A stretch of DNA of 64,000 bases from Chitinophagales bacterium (GCA_040877935.1 JBBDNB010000023.1:52729-116728), one strand, 5' to 3'; positions 44,988-53,518 are shown, counted from the first letter of the stretch. Translations and numbers: made by a program. Notes: a model not told the origin generated them from the letters alone.

Positions 44988-46304
44988 TTATTTAAACCAT
45001 CCTTTGTAAATATCATTACCAAAAGCAAAAACCATAAGCGTAAGCAAAATGACCATGCCCACCATCTGGGCTTTTTCCATTACGGCTTCGCTCACTGGTT
45101 TTCCCTGTATCATTTCAATAAGAATAAAAACCACATGCCCGCCATCCAAAGCCGGAATGGGTAAAAAATTCATAAAAGCAAGTATAAAGGAGATCAGTCC
45201 GGTAAGTTTCCAAAACCTTGCCCAATCCCATTTGGAGCCATAGATTTTAGCAATGCCAATGGGGCTTTGTACTGATTCGCTGGCACTCACCTGTCCGGTA
45301 AATATTTTGCCAATACCCACAGCATTAAAATAAATGGCTTCCCAACCGTCTTTTGTGCCAAAGTATAGTGCTTCAGCCAGATTGTATTTGGTAGGCTGAT
45401 GTTCTACATTTTCACCGATAAATACTCCGAGCTTTCCATCCTCAGAGACAGGAACCATGGCCTGTATGGTATCATTGTCCCTGACATAGGTTATTTCCGC
45501 TTCTTTTCCTGCTGCATTTCTCAGGATTTCTTTCAAATCGCCATATACGCGTATGGGTTGATCATTGAAACTGATGATATCATCTCCTGGTTTGATTCCT
45601 GCTTCTTTGGCTCCGCCTTCAGGAATTATACTGTCAATATAAAAGGGGTGGTTGTGAAAACCAATAAAGCAGGTTTTACAGGCATTAAAACGCTGAAAGA
45701 AATTCTCGGGAATTTGAATTTCAACTTCTTTTCCATTCCTTAGAACAGACATCTTTTCTCCGAAAAACACTTTGAGAGAAAGCAGATCATCAGCGCGCTG
45801 CACAGGTTCATCATCTATACTTAAAATTTGGTCGCCTGTTTGCAGGCCGATGTCGCGCCCAATTTCATAGGCATAAATGCCTTCTTCTATTTTGGAAGGC
45901 TCCATATATCCACCTTTGAATTGCATGAGCCAAAAAGCGAAAATTACAATACCGAGCAAAACATTCATTACGATTCCAGCCATCATTACAATTAATCGTT
46001 GCCATGCAGGTTTTGTGCGGAATTCCCAGGGCTCGGGTTCTTTGTCCATCTGGTCTTTGTCCATGGATTCGTCTATCATTCCGGCTATTTTCACATAGCC
46101 TCCAAGTGGAAACCAGCCAATACCGTACTCTGTGTCACCGATTTTTTTGGAAAAGAGCTTAAGGCCGCCAAAATCAAAAAAGATGTAGAACTTTTCCACC
46201 TTTATTCCAAAGGCCCTCGCTGCAAGGTAATGTCCAAGTTCGTGGATAAATACCAGCAGTCCCAGGCCCAGCAGCAGCTGTCCTATCATTGTTAATTGCT
46301 CCAT
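44988..46304 (-). CDS. rseP: RseP-type intramembrane zinc metalloprotease (M50)
   Basis: The 438-residue membrane protein has the zinc site HELGHYLAAR (His21, His25, catalytic Glu22) in the first helix and the third ligand in LPIPALDGGHVVFIL near residue 380. A central region contains two PDZ-like modules (GLQTGDQILSIDDEPV and AGIKPGDDIISFNDQPI). Two further helices complete it. Site-2 proteases of this type cut membrane-bound anti-sigma factors and leftover signal peptides. No dxr gene is adjacent. The following gene encodes an exported protein of unknown function. Confidence 0.93.
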   Translation of the reverse strand: MEQLTMIGQLLLGLGLLVFIHELGHYLAARAFGIKVEKFYIFFDFGGLKLFSKKIGDTEYGIGWFPLGGYVKIAGMIDESMDKDQMDKEPEPWEFRTKPAWQRLIVMMAGIVMNVLLGIVIFAFWLMQFKGGYMEPSKIEEGIYAYEIGRDIGLQTGDQILSIDDEPVQRADDLLSLKVFFGEKMSVLRNGKEVEIQIPENFFQRFNACKTCFIGFHNHPFYIDSIIPEGGAKEAGIKPGDDIISFNDQPIRVYGDLKEILRNAAGKEAEITYVRDNDTIQAMVPVSEDGKLGVFIGENVEHQPTKYNLAEALYFGTKDGWEAIYFNAVGIGKIFTGQVSASESVQSPIGIAKIYGSKWDWARFWKLTGLISFILAFMNFLPIPALDGGHVVFILIEMIQGKPVSEAVMEKAQMVGMVILLTLMVFAFGNDIYKGWFK

Positions 46305-46440
46305 GTATTGTTGGTTTCTCTTGTCAAATCTAAAATATTAAAGCCATAGTAAAAGCCCCTTTAAAAACACCAATAACTCAAGGTGTACAGGATTTGGGGC
46401 ACAGGGATAATTGATTGGCGAATTTACTCAATTGTATGCC

Positions 46441-47934
46441 TTATTGTGCATTTTTAATCAGTAAATCGACAAATGACCTGTCGTTCATTAGCCGGGGGGC
46501 TTTGTTTTGGCCTCCGAGTTTTCCCATCTTTTTCATGGCATTGTGAAAAGTTTTGGCTTTCACCCAACGTACTTTAAGTGGCTGGATTACTTTTCCCTTA
46601 ACCAAATCCTGGTAGTAAATGTTTTGCCGGTACATTTGTTCATCTAAATAAGCTGCAAACGCTTTTTCATTCTTTGGTTTTTCTGATACGGCTATCACCC
46701 ATTCATGACAGGGTAGATTTTGCGCATCGCCCATAGCTGGGGCTACAGTGAACTCTTCCATCAACACATCAAATTCGCTACAAGCGAGTTTTATGGCAGT
46801 TTCTACTTCTTCGGCAATTACGTGTTCGCCAAAAGCCGAAAGCTGATGTTTGATCCTGCCCGTAACTTTTATCCTGTGTGGATTGAGCGAAACAAAGCGA
46901 ATGGTGTCCCCCAATAGATAAGCCCATAAACCTGCATTTGTACTAATGACAATTGCATATTGCCGGTTTATGTCCACTTCTGCTAAAGACAGGCGTTTTG
47001 GGTTTTTTTCAAAAACCTGTTCCAGGGGAATAAATTCATAAAAAATTCCGGCATCCGTGTTTAGCAGCATTCCCTCAGAAAGATAATCTTCCTGGAAAGC
47101 AATGAAAGCTTCTGAAGCAGGGTAGGTTTCAATCATATTGATTTTCCTGCCCAGGCTTTGCTCCAGTCTTTTCTGGTATGGTTTGAAATTGACGCCTCCA
47201 TGCACCAGTAATTTTAAATTGGGAAAAAGTTCGGCAATTGATTTTTTGCTTTTCTTTTGCAGCAGGTCAAAATACATTTGTATCCAGGGGGGGATACCGC
47301 CAATCAGGCTTAAATCAAGCGGAATACTTTCATTTGCAATGGCTTCTAATTTTTCTTCCCAATCATCAATGCGATTAACAGCAGGGGAGGGGAGGCGGTT
47401 TCTGCTCAGGTAACCAGGGATATGATGATTGATAATGCCTGACAAACGCCCTGTTTTTATGCCATAGTGCATCTCCAGCTCAGGACTGCCGGATAAAAAA
47501 ATCATTTTTCCATCCATGATATTGTAGTTTCCGCTTTGTGCCATAAAACACAATGAAGCAGACTGTGCGCTTAAAAAATGATGATTGATGGAATCCCTGC
47601 TGATAGGGATATATTTTGCACCCGAAGTTGTGCCCGAGCTTTTGGCAAAATACAAAGGTTGTCCTGGCCACAACACATCTTTTTCCCCTTTGAATATCTT
47701 GTCCAGCCAGTTTTGAAAGTCTTCATAATTCCGAAGTGGAATGTTCTTTTTGAAATCAGTGTGGTTTTTGATTTTATTAAAATGATGTGTTTTTCCAAAA
47801 TCAGTTTTCTGCGCCTGATGGAGCAGAGCGCACATCCACTTTTGCTGATCTGCCACTGCGCTTGCTGACCAGCGTTTCACATTACGGGCAACATAATTGG
47901 CATAAGGTCTTATAAGAAGAGATTTCCAGGCCAT
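46441..47934 (-). CDS. GH3-family acyl-adenylate/amide synthetase-like protein
   Basis: The 497-residue protein belongs to the GH3 (auxin-responsive promoter) family of the ANL superfamily. Motifs include FAKSSGTTSGAKYIPIS (the adenylate-binding loop), LVHGGVNFKPYQ, ETYPASEAFIAFQED and TNAGLWAYLLGDTIRFVSL, with a C-terminal HEWVIAVSEKP lobe. Plant members conjugate amino acids to acyl acids. Bacterial members are widespread in Bacteroidota, without known substrate. It is monocistronic on the minus strand, divergent from rplU. Confidence 0.9.
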   Translation of the reverse strand: MAWKSLLIRPYANYVARNVKRWSASAVADQQKWMCALLHQAQKTDFGKTHHFNKIKNHTDFKKNIPLRNYEDFQNWLDKIFKGEKDVLWPGQPLYFAKSSGTTSGAKYIPISRDSINHHFLSAQSASLCFMAQSGNYNIMDGKMIFLSGSPELEMHYGIKTGRLSGIINHHIPGYLSRNRLPSPAVNRIDDWEEKLEAIANESIPLDLSLIGGIPPWIQMYFDLLQKKSKKSIAELFPNLKLLVHGGVNFKPYQKRLEQSLGRKINMIETYPASEAFIAFQEDYLSEGMLLNTDAGIFYEFIPLEQVFEKNPKRLSLAEVDINRQYAIVISTNAGLWAYLLGDTIRFVSLNPHRIKVTGRIKHQLSAFGEHVIAEEVETAIKLACSEFDVLMEEFTVAPAMGDAQNLPCHEWVIAVSEKPKNEKAFAAYLDEQMYRQNIYYQDLVKGKVIQPLKVRWVKAKTFHNAMKKMGKLGGQNKAPRLMNDRSFVDLLIKNAQ

Positions 47935-48042
47935 TGGAATTGTTTTTCACAAACAAAGGAAAATATTTTTTCTGTAAAGTATTTTGAAAGTTGCCATCGG
48001 GTCATCCCTGATTCTTGTTCTATCTTTTTTAGTTGTAAACAG

Positions 48043-48073
48043 TTGTTTAAAACATTACTTAGTATTAACTTTG
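48043..48073 (+). promoter_or_regulatory. Putative promoter of rplU-rpmA
   Basis: TTG at 48043-48045, a 20-base spacer and TAACTTTG at 48066-48073 fit the Bacteroidota -33/-7 promoter. The box ends 28 bp before the rplU ATG at 48102. Confidence 0.55.
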
Positions 48074-48101
48074 CCCCTCAATTTGTAAAATTAGGTCTAT
48101 C

Positions 48102-48410
48102 ATGTATGCAATTGTAGAAATAGCAGGTCAGCAGTTTAAAGTAGAAAAAGATCAGGAAATCTTTGTGCATCGCCTCGAAGGAAGCGAAGGTGATAAGATT
48201 GAGTTTGATTCTGTTTTACTGACAAGCGATGGCGGAAAAGTTACCTTAGGTACACCTGTTGTGAAGAATTCAAAAGTCACTGCAAAAATCCTTGAGCATC
48301 TGAAAGGAGACAAAGTAATTGTTTTCAAAAAGAAAAGAAGAAAAGGATACAAAAGAAAAAATGGCCATCGTCAGTATTTGACGAAAATTGCTATTGAAGC
48401 AATTGCCTGA
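48102..48410 (+). CDS. rplU: 50S ribosomal protein L21
   Basis: The 102-residue protein matches bL21 throughout: MYAIVEIAGQQFKVEKDQ at the start, a strand-rich middle (VLLTSDGGKVTLGTPVV), and the conserved basic KKKRRKGYKRKNGHRQYLT near the C-terminus that contacts 23S rRNA. It is the first gene of the classical rplU-rpmA operon, with rpmA 27 bp downstream. Length is normal. No unusual residues were noticed. Confidence 0.98.
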   Translation: MYAIVEIAGQQFKVEKDQEIFVHRLEGSEGDKIEFDSVLLTSDGGKVTLGTPVVKNSKVTAKILEHLKGDKVIVFKKKRRKGYKRKNGHRQYLTKIAIEAIA

Positions 48411-48437
48411 TTGAAATAATTTAAAAGCTAAGAAAAA

Positions 48438-49097
48438 ATGGCACATAAGAAAGGAATGGGTAGCTCCCGAAACGGGAGAGATTCAGAAAGTAAACGACTT
48501 GGAGTAAAATTGTTTGGTGGGCAAAGCGCTATATCCGGAAATATCATCGTACGCCAAAGGGGTACCAAATTCCACCCCGGTAAAAATGTAGGTCTGGGAA
48601 AAGACCACACACTTTTTGCCACCTCTGATGGAGTGGTTTATTTTTCTCGCAAAAGATCCAATAAAAAATATGTAGATATTCTGGATCGCGAAGTTTACAA
48701 TAAAGTAATGGAAGCCAAAAAAGGCGATGGTACTGTTTCTATTGAAGCACTGGCACTTGAAGTAGAAGGAAAAGAAACAGAAACAAAGCCTAAGGCCAAA
48801 GCTTCTGAGGCTCAGGAAGAAAGCAAAAAAGCTGCTCCTAAAAAAGAGGAGAAGGCCGAAGTTGAAAAGAAGGCTGCTCCTAAGAAAGAAGCTGCTGATA
48901 AAACTGAAAAGAAGGAAGCTGCCGAAAAGCCCGAAAGCAAAAAAGCTGCACCCAAAGCAAAAGCTAAAAAGGCTGCGCCTAAAGCCGAAGAAAAGAAAGC
49001 CGCTCCTAAAAAAGAGACCAAAGCCAAAGATGAAAAACCTAAGGCTAAAGCTAAAAAGGAAGACAAAAAAGAGGACAAGGAAGAAGACGATAAATAG
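48438..49097 (+). CDS. rpmA: 50S ribosomal protein L27 with long Lys/Ala/Glu-rich tail
   Basis: The first 85 or so residues are a normal bL27: [60 protein letters not shown]. The N-terminus starts at AHKKG without the cleavable extension seen in Bacillota. A tail of about 130 residues follows, made of repeats around [12 protein letters not shown] and KAKAKK, ending KEDKEEDDK. bL27 is usually 85-90 residues. The tail is highly charged, probably disordered or helical, and would lie near the tRNA acceptor site or extend outward. A mutation introducing the tail by readthrough is unlikely, because the coding bias is consistent. It is cotranscribed with rplU. Confidence 0.95.
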   Translation: MAHKKGMGSSRNGRDSESKRLGVKLFGGQSAISGNIIVRQRGTKFHPGKNVGLGKDHTLFATSDGVVYFSRKRSNKKYVDILDREVYNKVMEAKKGDGTVSIEALALEVEGKETETKPKAKASEAQEESKKAAPKKEEKAEVEKKAAPKKEAADKTEKKEAAEKPESKKAAPKAKAKKAAPKAEEKKAAPKKETKAKDEKPKAKAKKEDKKEDKEEDDK

Positions 49098-49114
49098 TTG
49101 CTAAACTATTACAA

Positions 49115-49152
49115 TAAAAAAACCCGCTTTCATTGAGATTGCGGGTTTTTTG
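49115..49152 (+). terminator. Terminator of the rplU-rpmA operon
   Basis: AAAAAACCCGC pairs with GCGGGTTTTTT across a 13-base loop, with a T run after it, 18 bp past the rpmA stop. Confidence 0.88.
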
Positions 49153-49181
49153 TTTTTGGCACTGATCCAAACCCAAATATC

Positions 49182-49356
49182 TAAACCCGGATTATGCATT
49201 GGGACTTTGTCATGAAGCTTGAAAGCACAATAAAATCAGGCTGTTTGGAAATTTTAGCATAGCATCGCTATGGTGAAATTGAAAACAACAACGAAGTGTC
49301 TGATTTTGTAGTGATTTCATGCTGCAATAGATTTCCTAATGTATATTCCGGGTTAA
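49182..49356. repeat. Long imperfect palindrome, MITE-like element 1
   Basis: About 175 bp fold back on themselves. The ends TAAACCCGGATTATGCATT (49182-49200) and AATGTATATTCCGGGTTA (49338-49355) pair with few mismatches. Next in, CATGAAGC..AAAATCAG pairs with CTGATTTT..TTTCATG. The centre is GCATAGC-ATC-GCTATG (49258-49272). There is no coding frame. Such nested pairing suggests a miniature inverted-repeat element or a structured RNA. No target-site duplication was obvious. Confidence 0.65.
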
Positions 49357-49434
49357 ACAAGGGGATTTTGTTTTGAATATGTTTAGTAGTTTTAAATTGC
49401 AATTCTAATCCAATCACTTTAAACCCGATTCCAA

Positions 49435-50343
49435 ATGTCCACGCAAGGCACCATCAAAAAATACACATTGATTTTAGAGAAATTGAAACACCGACATTAT
49501 CCCACTAAAAGGGAAATACAGGAATATTTCAATGGGCTAGGTTTTAATTTAACGGACAGGACTTTTGAGCGGCATTTGGAAGCACTTCGGATTGAGTTTG
49601 GCATTCAAATCATTTATGACACATGGAAAAAAGGATATTATTTGGATGAAGAAGCATCCTTAAATCTAAAGTCCTTTCACAAATTCATAAACCTTTCAAA
49701 CGTAGCCAGCCTTCTGACCGAAAGCCTAAAGGATGGTAAAGAACTGCTGCAATATGTTTCTTTTGACGATTCTAGTTTGCTCACAGGAATAGAAAATCTG
49801 GAAAAACTACTGCGTGCCACCAAAGAGCAGCGTAAAATCAAATTTGAGCATTTCAATTTTTACACTCAAAAAACAAAACAGTATAGCTTGAAACCCTATC
49901 TGCTGAAAGAATACAAAAGCAGATGGTATGTCATCGGGACTATATTCGACACCTCTGATTTGCGCAGCTTTGGTATTGAGCGCATCAATGGACTTGAAGT
50001 CACTGATGAATTGTTTGAAAGGGATGAAGCCTTGAATCCAAAGGAAAAATTCGAGGAGATTATCGGTTTGATCTATTCCGATAGAAAAATTCAAACAGTA
50101 AAACTTTCCTTTTCCATGTTTCAGGCAGAATACATCAAATCCTTAAAACTGCACCATTCCCAGAAAGTAGTAAGCGAAGACAAGGCAAAAGATGAATGCC
50201 TGATTGAATTGTTTCTAAAGCCCAATTTTGAGTTGGAGCAGCAAATTTTAATGCACGGAGAAAACGTGAAAGTGCTTGAGCCGCAGTGGTTGGTAGACAG
50301 AATCCGGGATCGATTGAAAGAAGCTTTGGGATATTATTCTTAA
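49435..50343 (+). CDS. WYL-domain transcriptional regulator
   Basis: The 302-residue protein has an N-terminal winged helix (TIKKYTLILEKLKHRHYPTK, EIQEYFNGLGFNLTDRTFER). A WYL domain spans about residues 130-205 (QRKIKFEHFNFYTQKTKQYS, LKPYLLKEYKSRWYVIG, RSFGIERINGLEV), and a WCX-like C-terminal domain follows (VKVLEPQWLVDRIRDRLKEA). Family members sense nucleic-acid or nucleotide ligands and commonly control phage-defence loci such as BREX and CBASS. It is flanked by two MITE-like palindromes and precedes the AAA+-M41 gene. It is the natural candidate regulator for the shared 17-bp dyad found in front of three genes in this region. Confidence 0.88.
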   Translation: MSTQGTIKKYTLILEKLKHRHYPTKREIQEYFNGLGFNLTDRTFERHLEALRIEFGIQIIYDTWKKGYYLDEEASLNLKSFHKFINLSNVASLLTESLKDGKELLQYVSFDDSSLLTGIENLEKLLRATKEQRKIKFEHFNFYTQKTKQYSLKPYLLKEYKSRWYVIGTIFDTSDLRSFGIERINGLEVTDELFERDEALNPKEKFEEIIGLIYSDRKIQTVKLSFSMFQAEYIKSLKLHHSQKVVSEDKAKDECLIELFLKPNFELEQQILMHGENVKVLEPQWLVDRIRDRLKEALGYYS

Positions 50344-50596
50344 CCTGAGTTCGATAATTATTTAAAAGCTCAGAAATTCATTAAAACGTAATAGGCAAGG
50401 CGCATTTGTGAAGGTCTATCGGGATAAACCAAGCAAATGCAACGCTGCAAATTGCGTTTTATGGATTTCAAATGCCAGAAAACAGCAATCTTCTTCCCGG
50501 AAATATCTTGAAATAGCCCGCTATTCCATCAATATGTCCAGTCGAATCTCACTATTTTTTGGCATTCTGAGCAATAAAGAATTTCCGAACTTAGGT
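50343..50596. repeat. Long imperfect palindrome, MITE-like element 2
   Basis: The ends ACCTGAGTTCGATAATT (50343-50359) and AATTTCCGAACTTAGGT (50580-50596) are inverted repeats. Twenty-five bases in, GCTCAGAA (50368-50375) pairs with TTCTGAGC (50565-50572) at the symmetric position. Inside, GCATTTGTGAAGG and CCAAGCAAATGC form a sub-hairpin (about 50402-50442). It starts on the last base of the WYL stop codon and ends 5 bp before the AAA+-M41 promoter dyad. No real coding frame lies inside. Confidence 0.7.
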
Positions 50597-50600
50597 CTCT

Positions 50601-50635
50601 CCGACACATTTTGGCGAACCCCTGCTTTAGCTTTG
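50601..50635 (+). promoter_or_regulatory. Dyad-containing promoter of the AAA+-M41 gene
   Basis: CCGACACATTTTGGCGA (50601-50617) is followed after ten bases by TAGCTTTG (50628-50635), a -7 box. The dyad pattern CCG-N-CA-N5-TG-N-CG and the ten-base spacing recur at 55666-55700 and 59568-59602. Transcription should begin near 50642, which supports ATG 50653 as start. Confidence 0.7.
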
Positions 50636-50652
50636 TTCCAAAACATAAAATT

Positions 50653-52689
50653 ATGGGACAAAACATGCTTGACTTACAAAAGAATTTCTTTGAGAAAAAC
50701 AAAATACTGGAAAATGCCAGCCAAACACTCAAACGGGAATTCGTGGGCCTGGACCAAATTATTGACGAGGTAATTGACAATATCAGCAGTTGGTTTACAT
50801 TGCACCAAATGCAGGAAAGGCCGCTTGTCATTAATCTTTGGGGATTGACGGGCACTGGGAAAACCTCCCTGATCAACCGACTGGCCGAGCTGCTGGATTA
50901 TGATGATTATTATTATCGATTTGACCTTGGGGTAAAAGACTATGCCTTGTCTTTTAGACATGCACTCGCAGATTTATGTGAAAACAAGGAGGATATGCCA
51001 CTGATCATTGCATTGGATGAGTTCCAGCATACGCGCACTTTGGAAGGGGAAACGCGAAAAGAAGTCCAGGAGGATAAAAACAGAATGGTTTGGGAGTTGA
51101 TCGATTCGGGCAAAGTCCGCTATATTGATTGGAATAGTGGTCTCTGGTCTTTTGAAAGAATGATTAAAAAACTAACGCACCTTGAAAGACATGGTGTGGA
51201 AGCAGAGAACGCTATGGTTACAAGGGGCAAGAAAGAATATTGCCATGAAATGGATTTTGATTACAGCCCGAATAAAAAATTCCATTTTTTTCCAGAAAAC
51301 TATTACAGTGACATAATTGAATATGCAGGGGATGAATTAAACCTGCATTTGAGAAGTGAAGTAGAAGCGCATTTCAAACAACTCAATGCTGCCGAGACCA
51401 TTGCTTATTTACAGAAAGTATGGCGCATAGCCCAAAAACCATCGGTCAAGAGTTTTTCCAAATCCGTGATTTTTGTGCTGGGAAATATTGATGAGGCATA
51501 CACCATGAGCGGGAATTATTCAGCCGATATTGATGCGGATGAATTTCATGAATTGTCCCTGAAAATAAATGTACCAAAGATCAAACAAGCCTTAAGGAAC
51601 AGATTTCGTGATGAACAAATTGCCCGTTTGGGAAATATCCACATCATTTATCCGGCACTGAACAGTGCTGCTTACAATCAGATCATACTGCTCCAACTCA
51701 AGCAAACCGCAGAAAAACTGGGCAATTATTTGAGTACGGAAATTGAATTTGATAAAAGCCTGATCAAAACGATTTATGACGAAGGCGTGTATCCCACTCA
51801 AGGCGTACGCCCGCTGTTCACGACCATCAACCACATCCTGAAAAGCAAGCTGAATAAATTTATCATGGAGCTATTGCAATTGGATAAAGACATAGAAAAA
51901 TTGCAATTCTTTGTAAATGAAGGCAGTTTGTACTGCAATTATTTCTCAAACAATGAAATAATTAAAACCAAGGGAGATAAGATCATTTTCAATTTGACCA
52001 AATTGAGAAAAAACAGGAAAGATGAGGTTCAGGCCATTACTGCGGTGCATGAAAGCGGCCATGCCATACTTTCTGCCATTTTGTTGAAAAAACTGCCTGA
52101 AATCGTTTGTTCCGTCACTACGGATGCAAACAATGATGGATTTGTATATTCCCGACATAAAAATGAATACCTGGCTAAAAACGAGGTGCAGAACCGTGTT
52201 GCCATCAGCTTGGGGGGATTGCTTGCAGAAGAGCTGATCTTTGGAGCAGAATATATTACAGCGGGTGCAAAAAGTGATATTCTAAATATCACCAACTTGT
52301 TGATAGCACTTTACAAACAAGAGGGGTTTGGTCAATTTCCAATTGCCTATGCCGTAAATGAACTCGACTCATCGGTATATCACAACATTGCTTCTGTGGA
52401 AGAAGAGGTAAAGGAGATGGTCAATCAGGGAAGAAAACTGGCAATGGAATTGCTGCAAAAAGAGAAAAAGCTCTTACTGGTCCTATCAGATTATCTGGCC
52501 AATCACACCTGCATTAAAAAAGAAGATTTAAAGAAAATGCTGCACACCCATGCCCTTTCAAATTTGGACGGACTGGAGCAGGAAAATGAATTTTATCGCA
52601 ACAAACTCAATGCCCAAGTACGCGAATCACTCTTTGAAAATGGGGCGGGCGTGTATAAGGGCGTTTGTTTGAATAAGGATAAAGGTTAA
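50653..52689 (+). CDS. Clp-like AAA+ ATPase fused to an FtsH-type M41 peptidase
   Basis: Start ATG 50653 is chosen because a frame open to a TTG at 50611 would begin inside the promoter. The 678-residue protein has Walker A GLTGTGKTSL near residues 64-73 and Walker B LIIALDEFQ near 117-125. The arginine-rich segment YPTQGVRPLFTTINHILKSK resembles the GARPL motif of Clp/HSP100 D2 domains. The M41 zinc site HESGH (466-470) has its third ligand Asp542 in AGAKSDILN, as in FtsH. No membrane helix is evident, unlike FtsH. The ATPase type differs from the FtsH AAA module, so this is an unusual combination. It probably unfolds and degrades protein. It sits downstream of the WYL gene. Confidence 0.82.
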   Translation: MGQNMLDLQKNFFEKNKILENASQTLKREFVGLDQIIDEVIDNISSWFTLHQMQERPLVINLWGLTGTGKTSLINRLAELLDYDDYYYRFDLGVKDYALSFRHALADLCENKEDMPLIIALDEFQHTRTLEGETRKEVQEDKNRMVWELIDSGKVRYIDWNSGLWSFERMIKKLTHLERHGVEAENAMVTRGKKEYCHEMDFDYSPNKKFHFFPENYYSDIIEYAGDELNLHLRSEVEAHFKQLNAAETIAYLQKVWRIAQKPSVKSFSKSVIFVLGNIDEAYTMSGNYSADIDADEFHELSLKINVPKIKQALRNRFRDEQIARLGNIHIIYPALNSAAYNQIILLQLKQTAEKLGNYLSTEIEFDKSLIKTIYDEGVYPTQGVRPLFTTINHILKSKLNKFIMELLQLDKDIEKLQFFVNEGSLYCNYFSNNEIIKTKGDKIIFNLTKLRKNRKDEVQAITAVHESGHAILSAILLKKLPEIVCSVTTDANNDGFVYSRHKNEYLAKNEVQNRVAISLGGLLAEELIFGAEYITAGAKSDILNITNLLIALYKQEGFGQFPIAYAVNELDSSVYHNIASVEEEVKEMVNQGRKLAMELLQKEKKLLLVLSDYLANHTCIKKEDLKKMLHTHALSNLDGLEQENEFYRNKLNAQVRESLFENGAGVYKGVCLNKDKG

Positions 52690-52730
52690 CTTTATCTAAA
52701 ATATTTTTTGTAAAATAAAAAGAGCATAAA

Positions 52731-53456
52731 ATGGATTTAAAAGATTTTAAAATAAAATTAGAAGACATTCATAGTAGGATAAAATCTGAATTAACGGATG
52801 AAATCAATAACAGAAAACCAATTTTAGATGGTGTAGTATATGCAGAGAAATACTTGAAAGCACCGATTAAAATTTTATGGCTGCTCAAAGAAGCATATGA
52901 TGGCGATAATGGTACAGGTGGAGGCTGGGATTTTGAGTGGTTACTTGGTGAAGGGGTTAAAGAATTTATATTAAGCCACGGTAGTAAAGCCACCTGGCAT
53001 CCCATTGTATATGTTTCATATAGTTTGCAAAATGGCTTTCCTTTATGGGACGATATGAACTATATAAGAGACATGCCTGAAATGACTTATTCAGTACAAA
53101 GTGTAGCTTTTATAAATGCGCTCAAGCTTCCTGCTATGCACGGTACAAAAAGTTATAATAGTGAAATAGAAAAGGAGTTTTTAAAAACAAAGAACTTTAA
53201 TGAAGAACAGATCAAACTACTGGAACCGCAAGTTATCATTGCTGGTAGTACGCTTCATTTATACAAAGACATTTTGGGATTAAATGATTTAGAATATACA
53301 GTTTACAGAAGTGTTCATTATTATATTAAGGGTGACAAATTAATCATTGATGCATATCATCCAGGACAAAGAGGGGTCAAAAGACAAAACTATGTAGATG
53401 ATATTATTACAGTAGTTAAAAATTGGAAAGAAAAAATAAGCAAAACCCATTCATAG
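52731..53456 (+). CDS. Uncharacterised protein resembling the uracil-DNA glycosylase fold
   Basis: The 241-residue protein has no certain family. By eye it follows the UDG superfamily pattern: a first strand with an acidic turn (IKILWLLKEAYDGDN), an aromatic WHPIVYVSYS segment, AFINALKLPA, the central LLEPQVIIAGSTLHLYKD strand, and a late IIDAYHPGQRG in the position of the HPS motif. The canonical catalytic motif is not matched, so activity is unclear; a related nucleic-acid-binding or esterase function is possible. It lies 41 bp after the AAA+-M41 gene on the same strand and could be cotranscribed. Its last bases overlap a DUF2779 remnant. Confidence 0.55.
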   Translation: MDLKDFKIKLEDIHSRIKSELTDEINNRKPILDGVVYAEKYLKAPIKILWLLKEAYDGDNGTGGGWDFEWLLGEGVKEFILSHGSKATWHPIVYVSYSLQNGFPLWDDMNYIRDMPEMTYSVQSVAFINALKLPAMHGTKSYNSEIEKEFLKTKNFNEEQIKLLEPQVIIAGSTLHLYKDILGLNDLEYTVYRSVHYYIKGDKLIIDAYHPGQRGVKRQNYVDDIITVVKNWKEKISKTHS

Positions 53457-53518
53457 CCAAATCAAAATTTGTATCTGGCATCCAGTGCCAGAAAAAGTTG
53501 CGCTTTGATATATTATGA
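53447..53518 (+). pseudogene. DUF2779 N-terminal remnant
   Basis: In a frame different from the preceding gene, 23 codons read PFIAKSKFVSGIQCQKKLRF, then DIL and stop. This is nearly identical to residues 2-22 of the intact DUF2779 protein at 55736 (PILSKSKFISGIQCQKKLYF). It is a leftover of a second copy, implying local duplication and deletion in this island. Confidence 0.75.

Noticed and set aside
48812..49078. Long open antisense frame opposite the rpmA tail, hydrophobic Ala/Phe/Leu-rich
   Set aside because: It is the mirror of the Lys/Ala/Glu repeat codons on the plus strand; no start signal or family resemblance.
50611..50652. TTG start 14 codons upstream of the AAA+-M41 gene
   Set aside because: It falls inside the dyad/promoter, upstream of the predicted transcription start.
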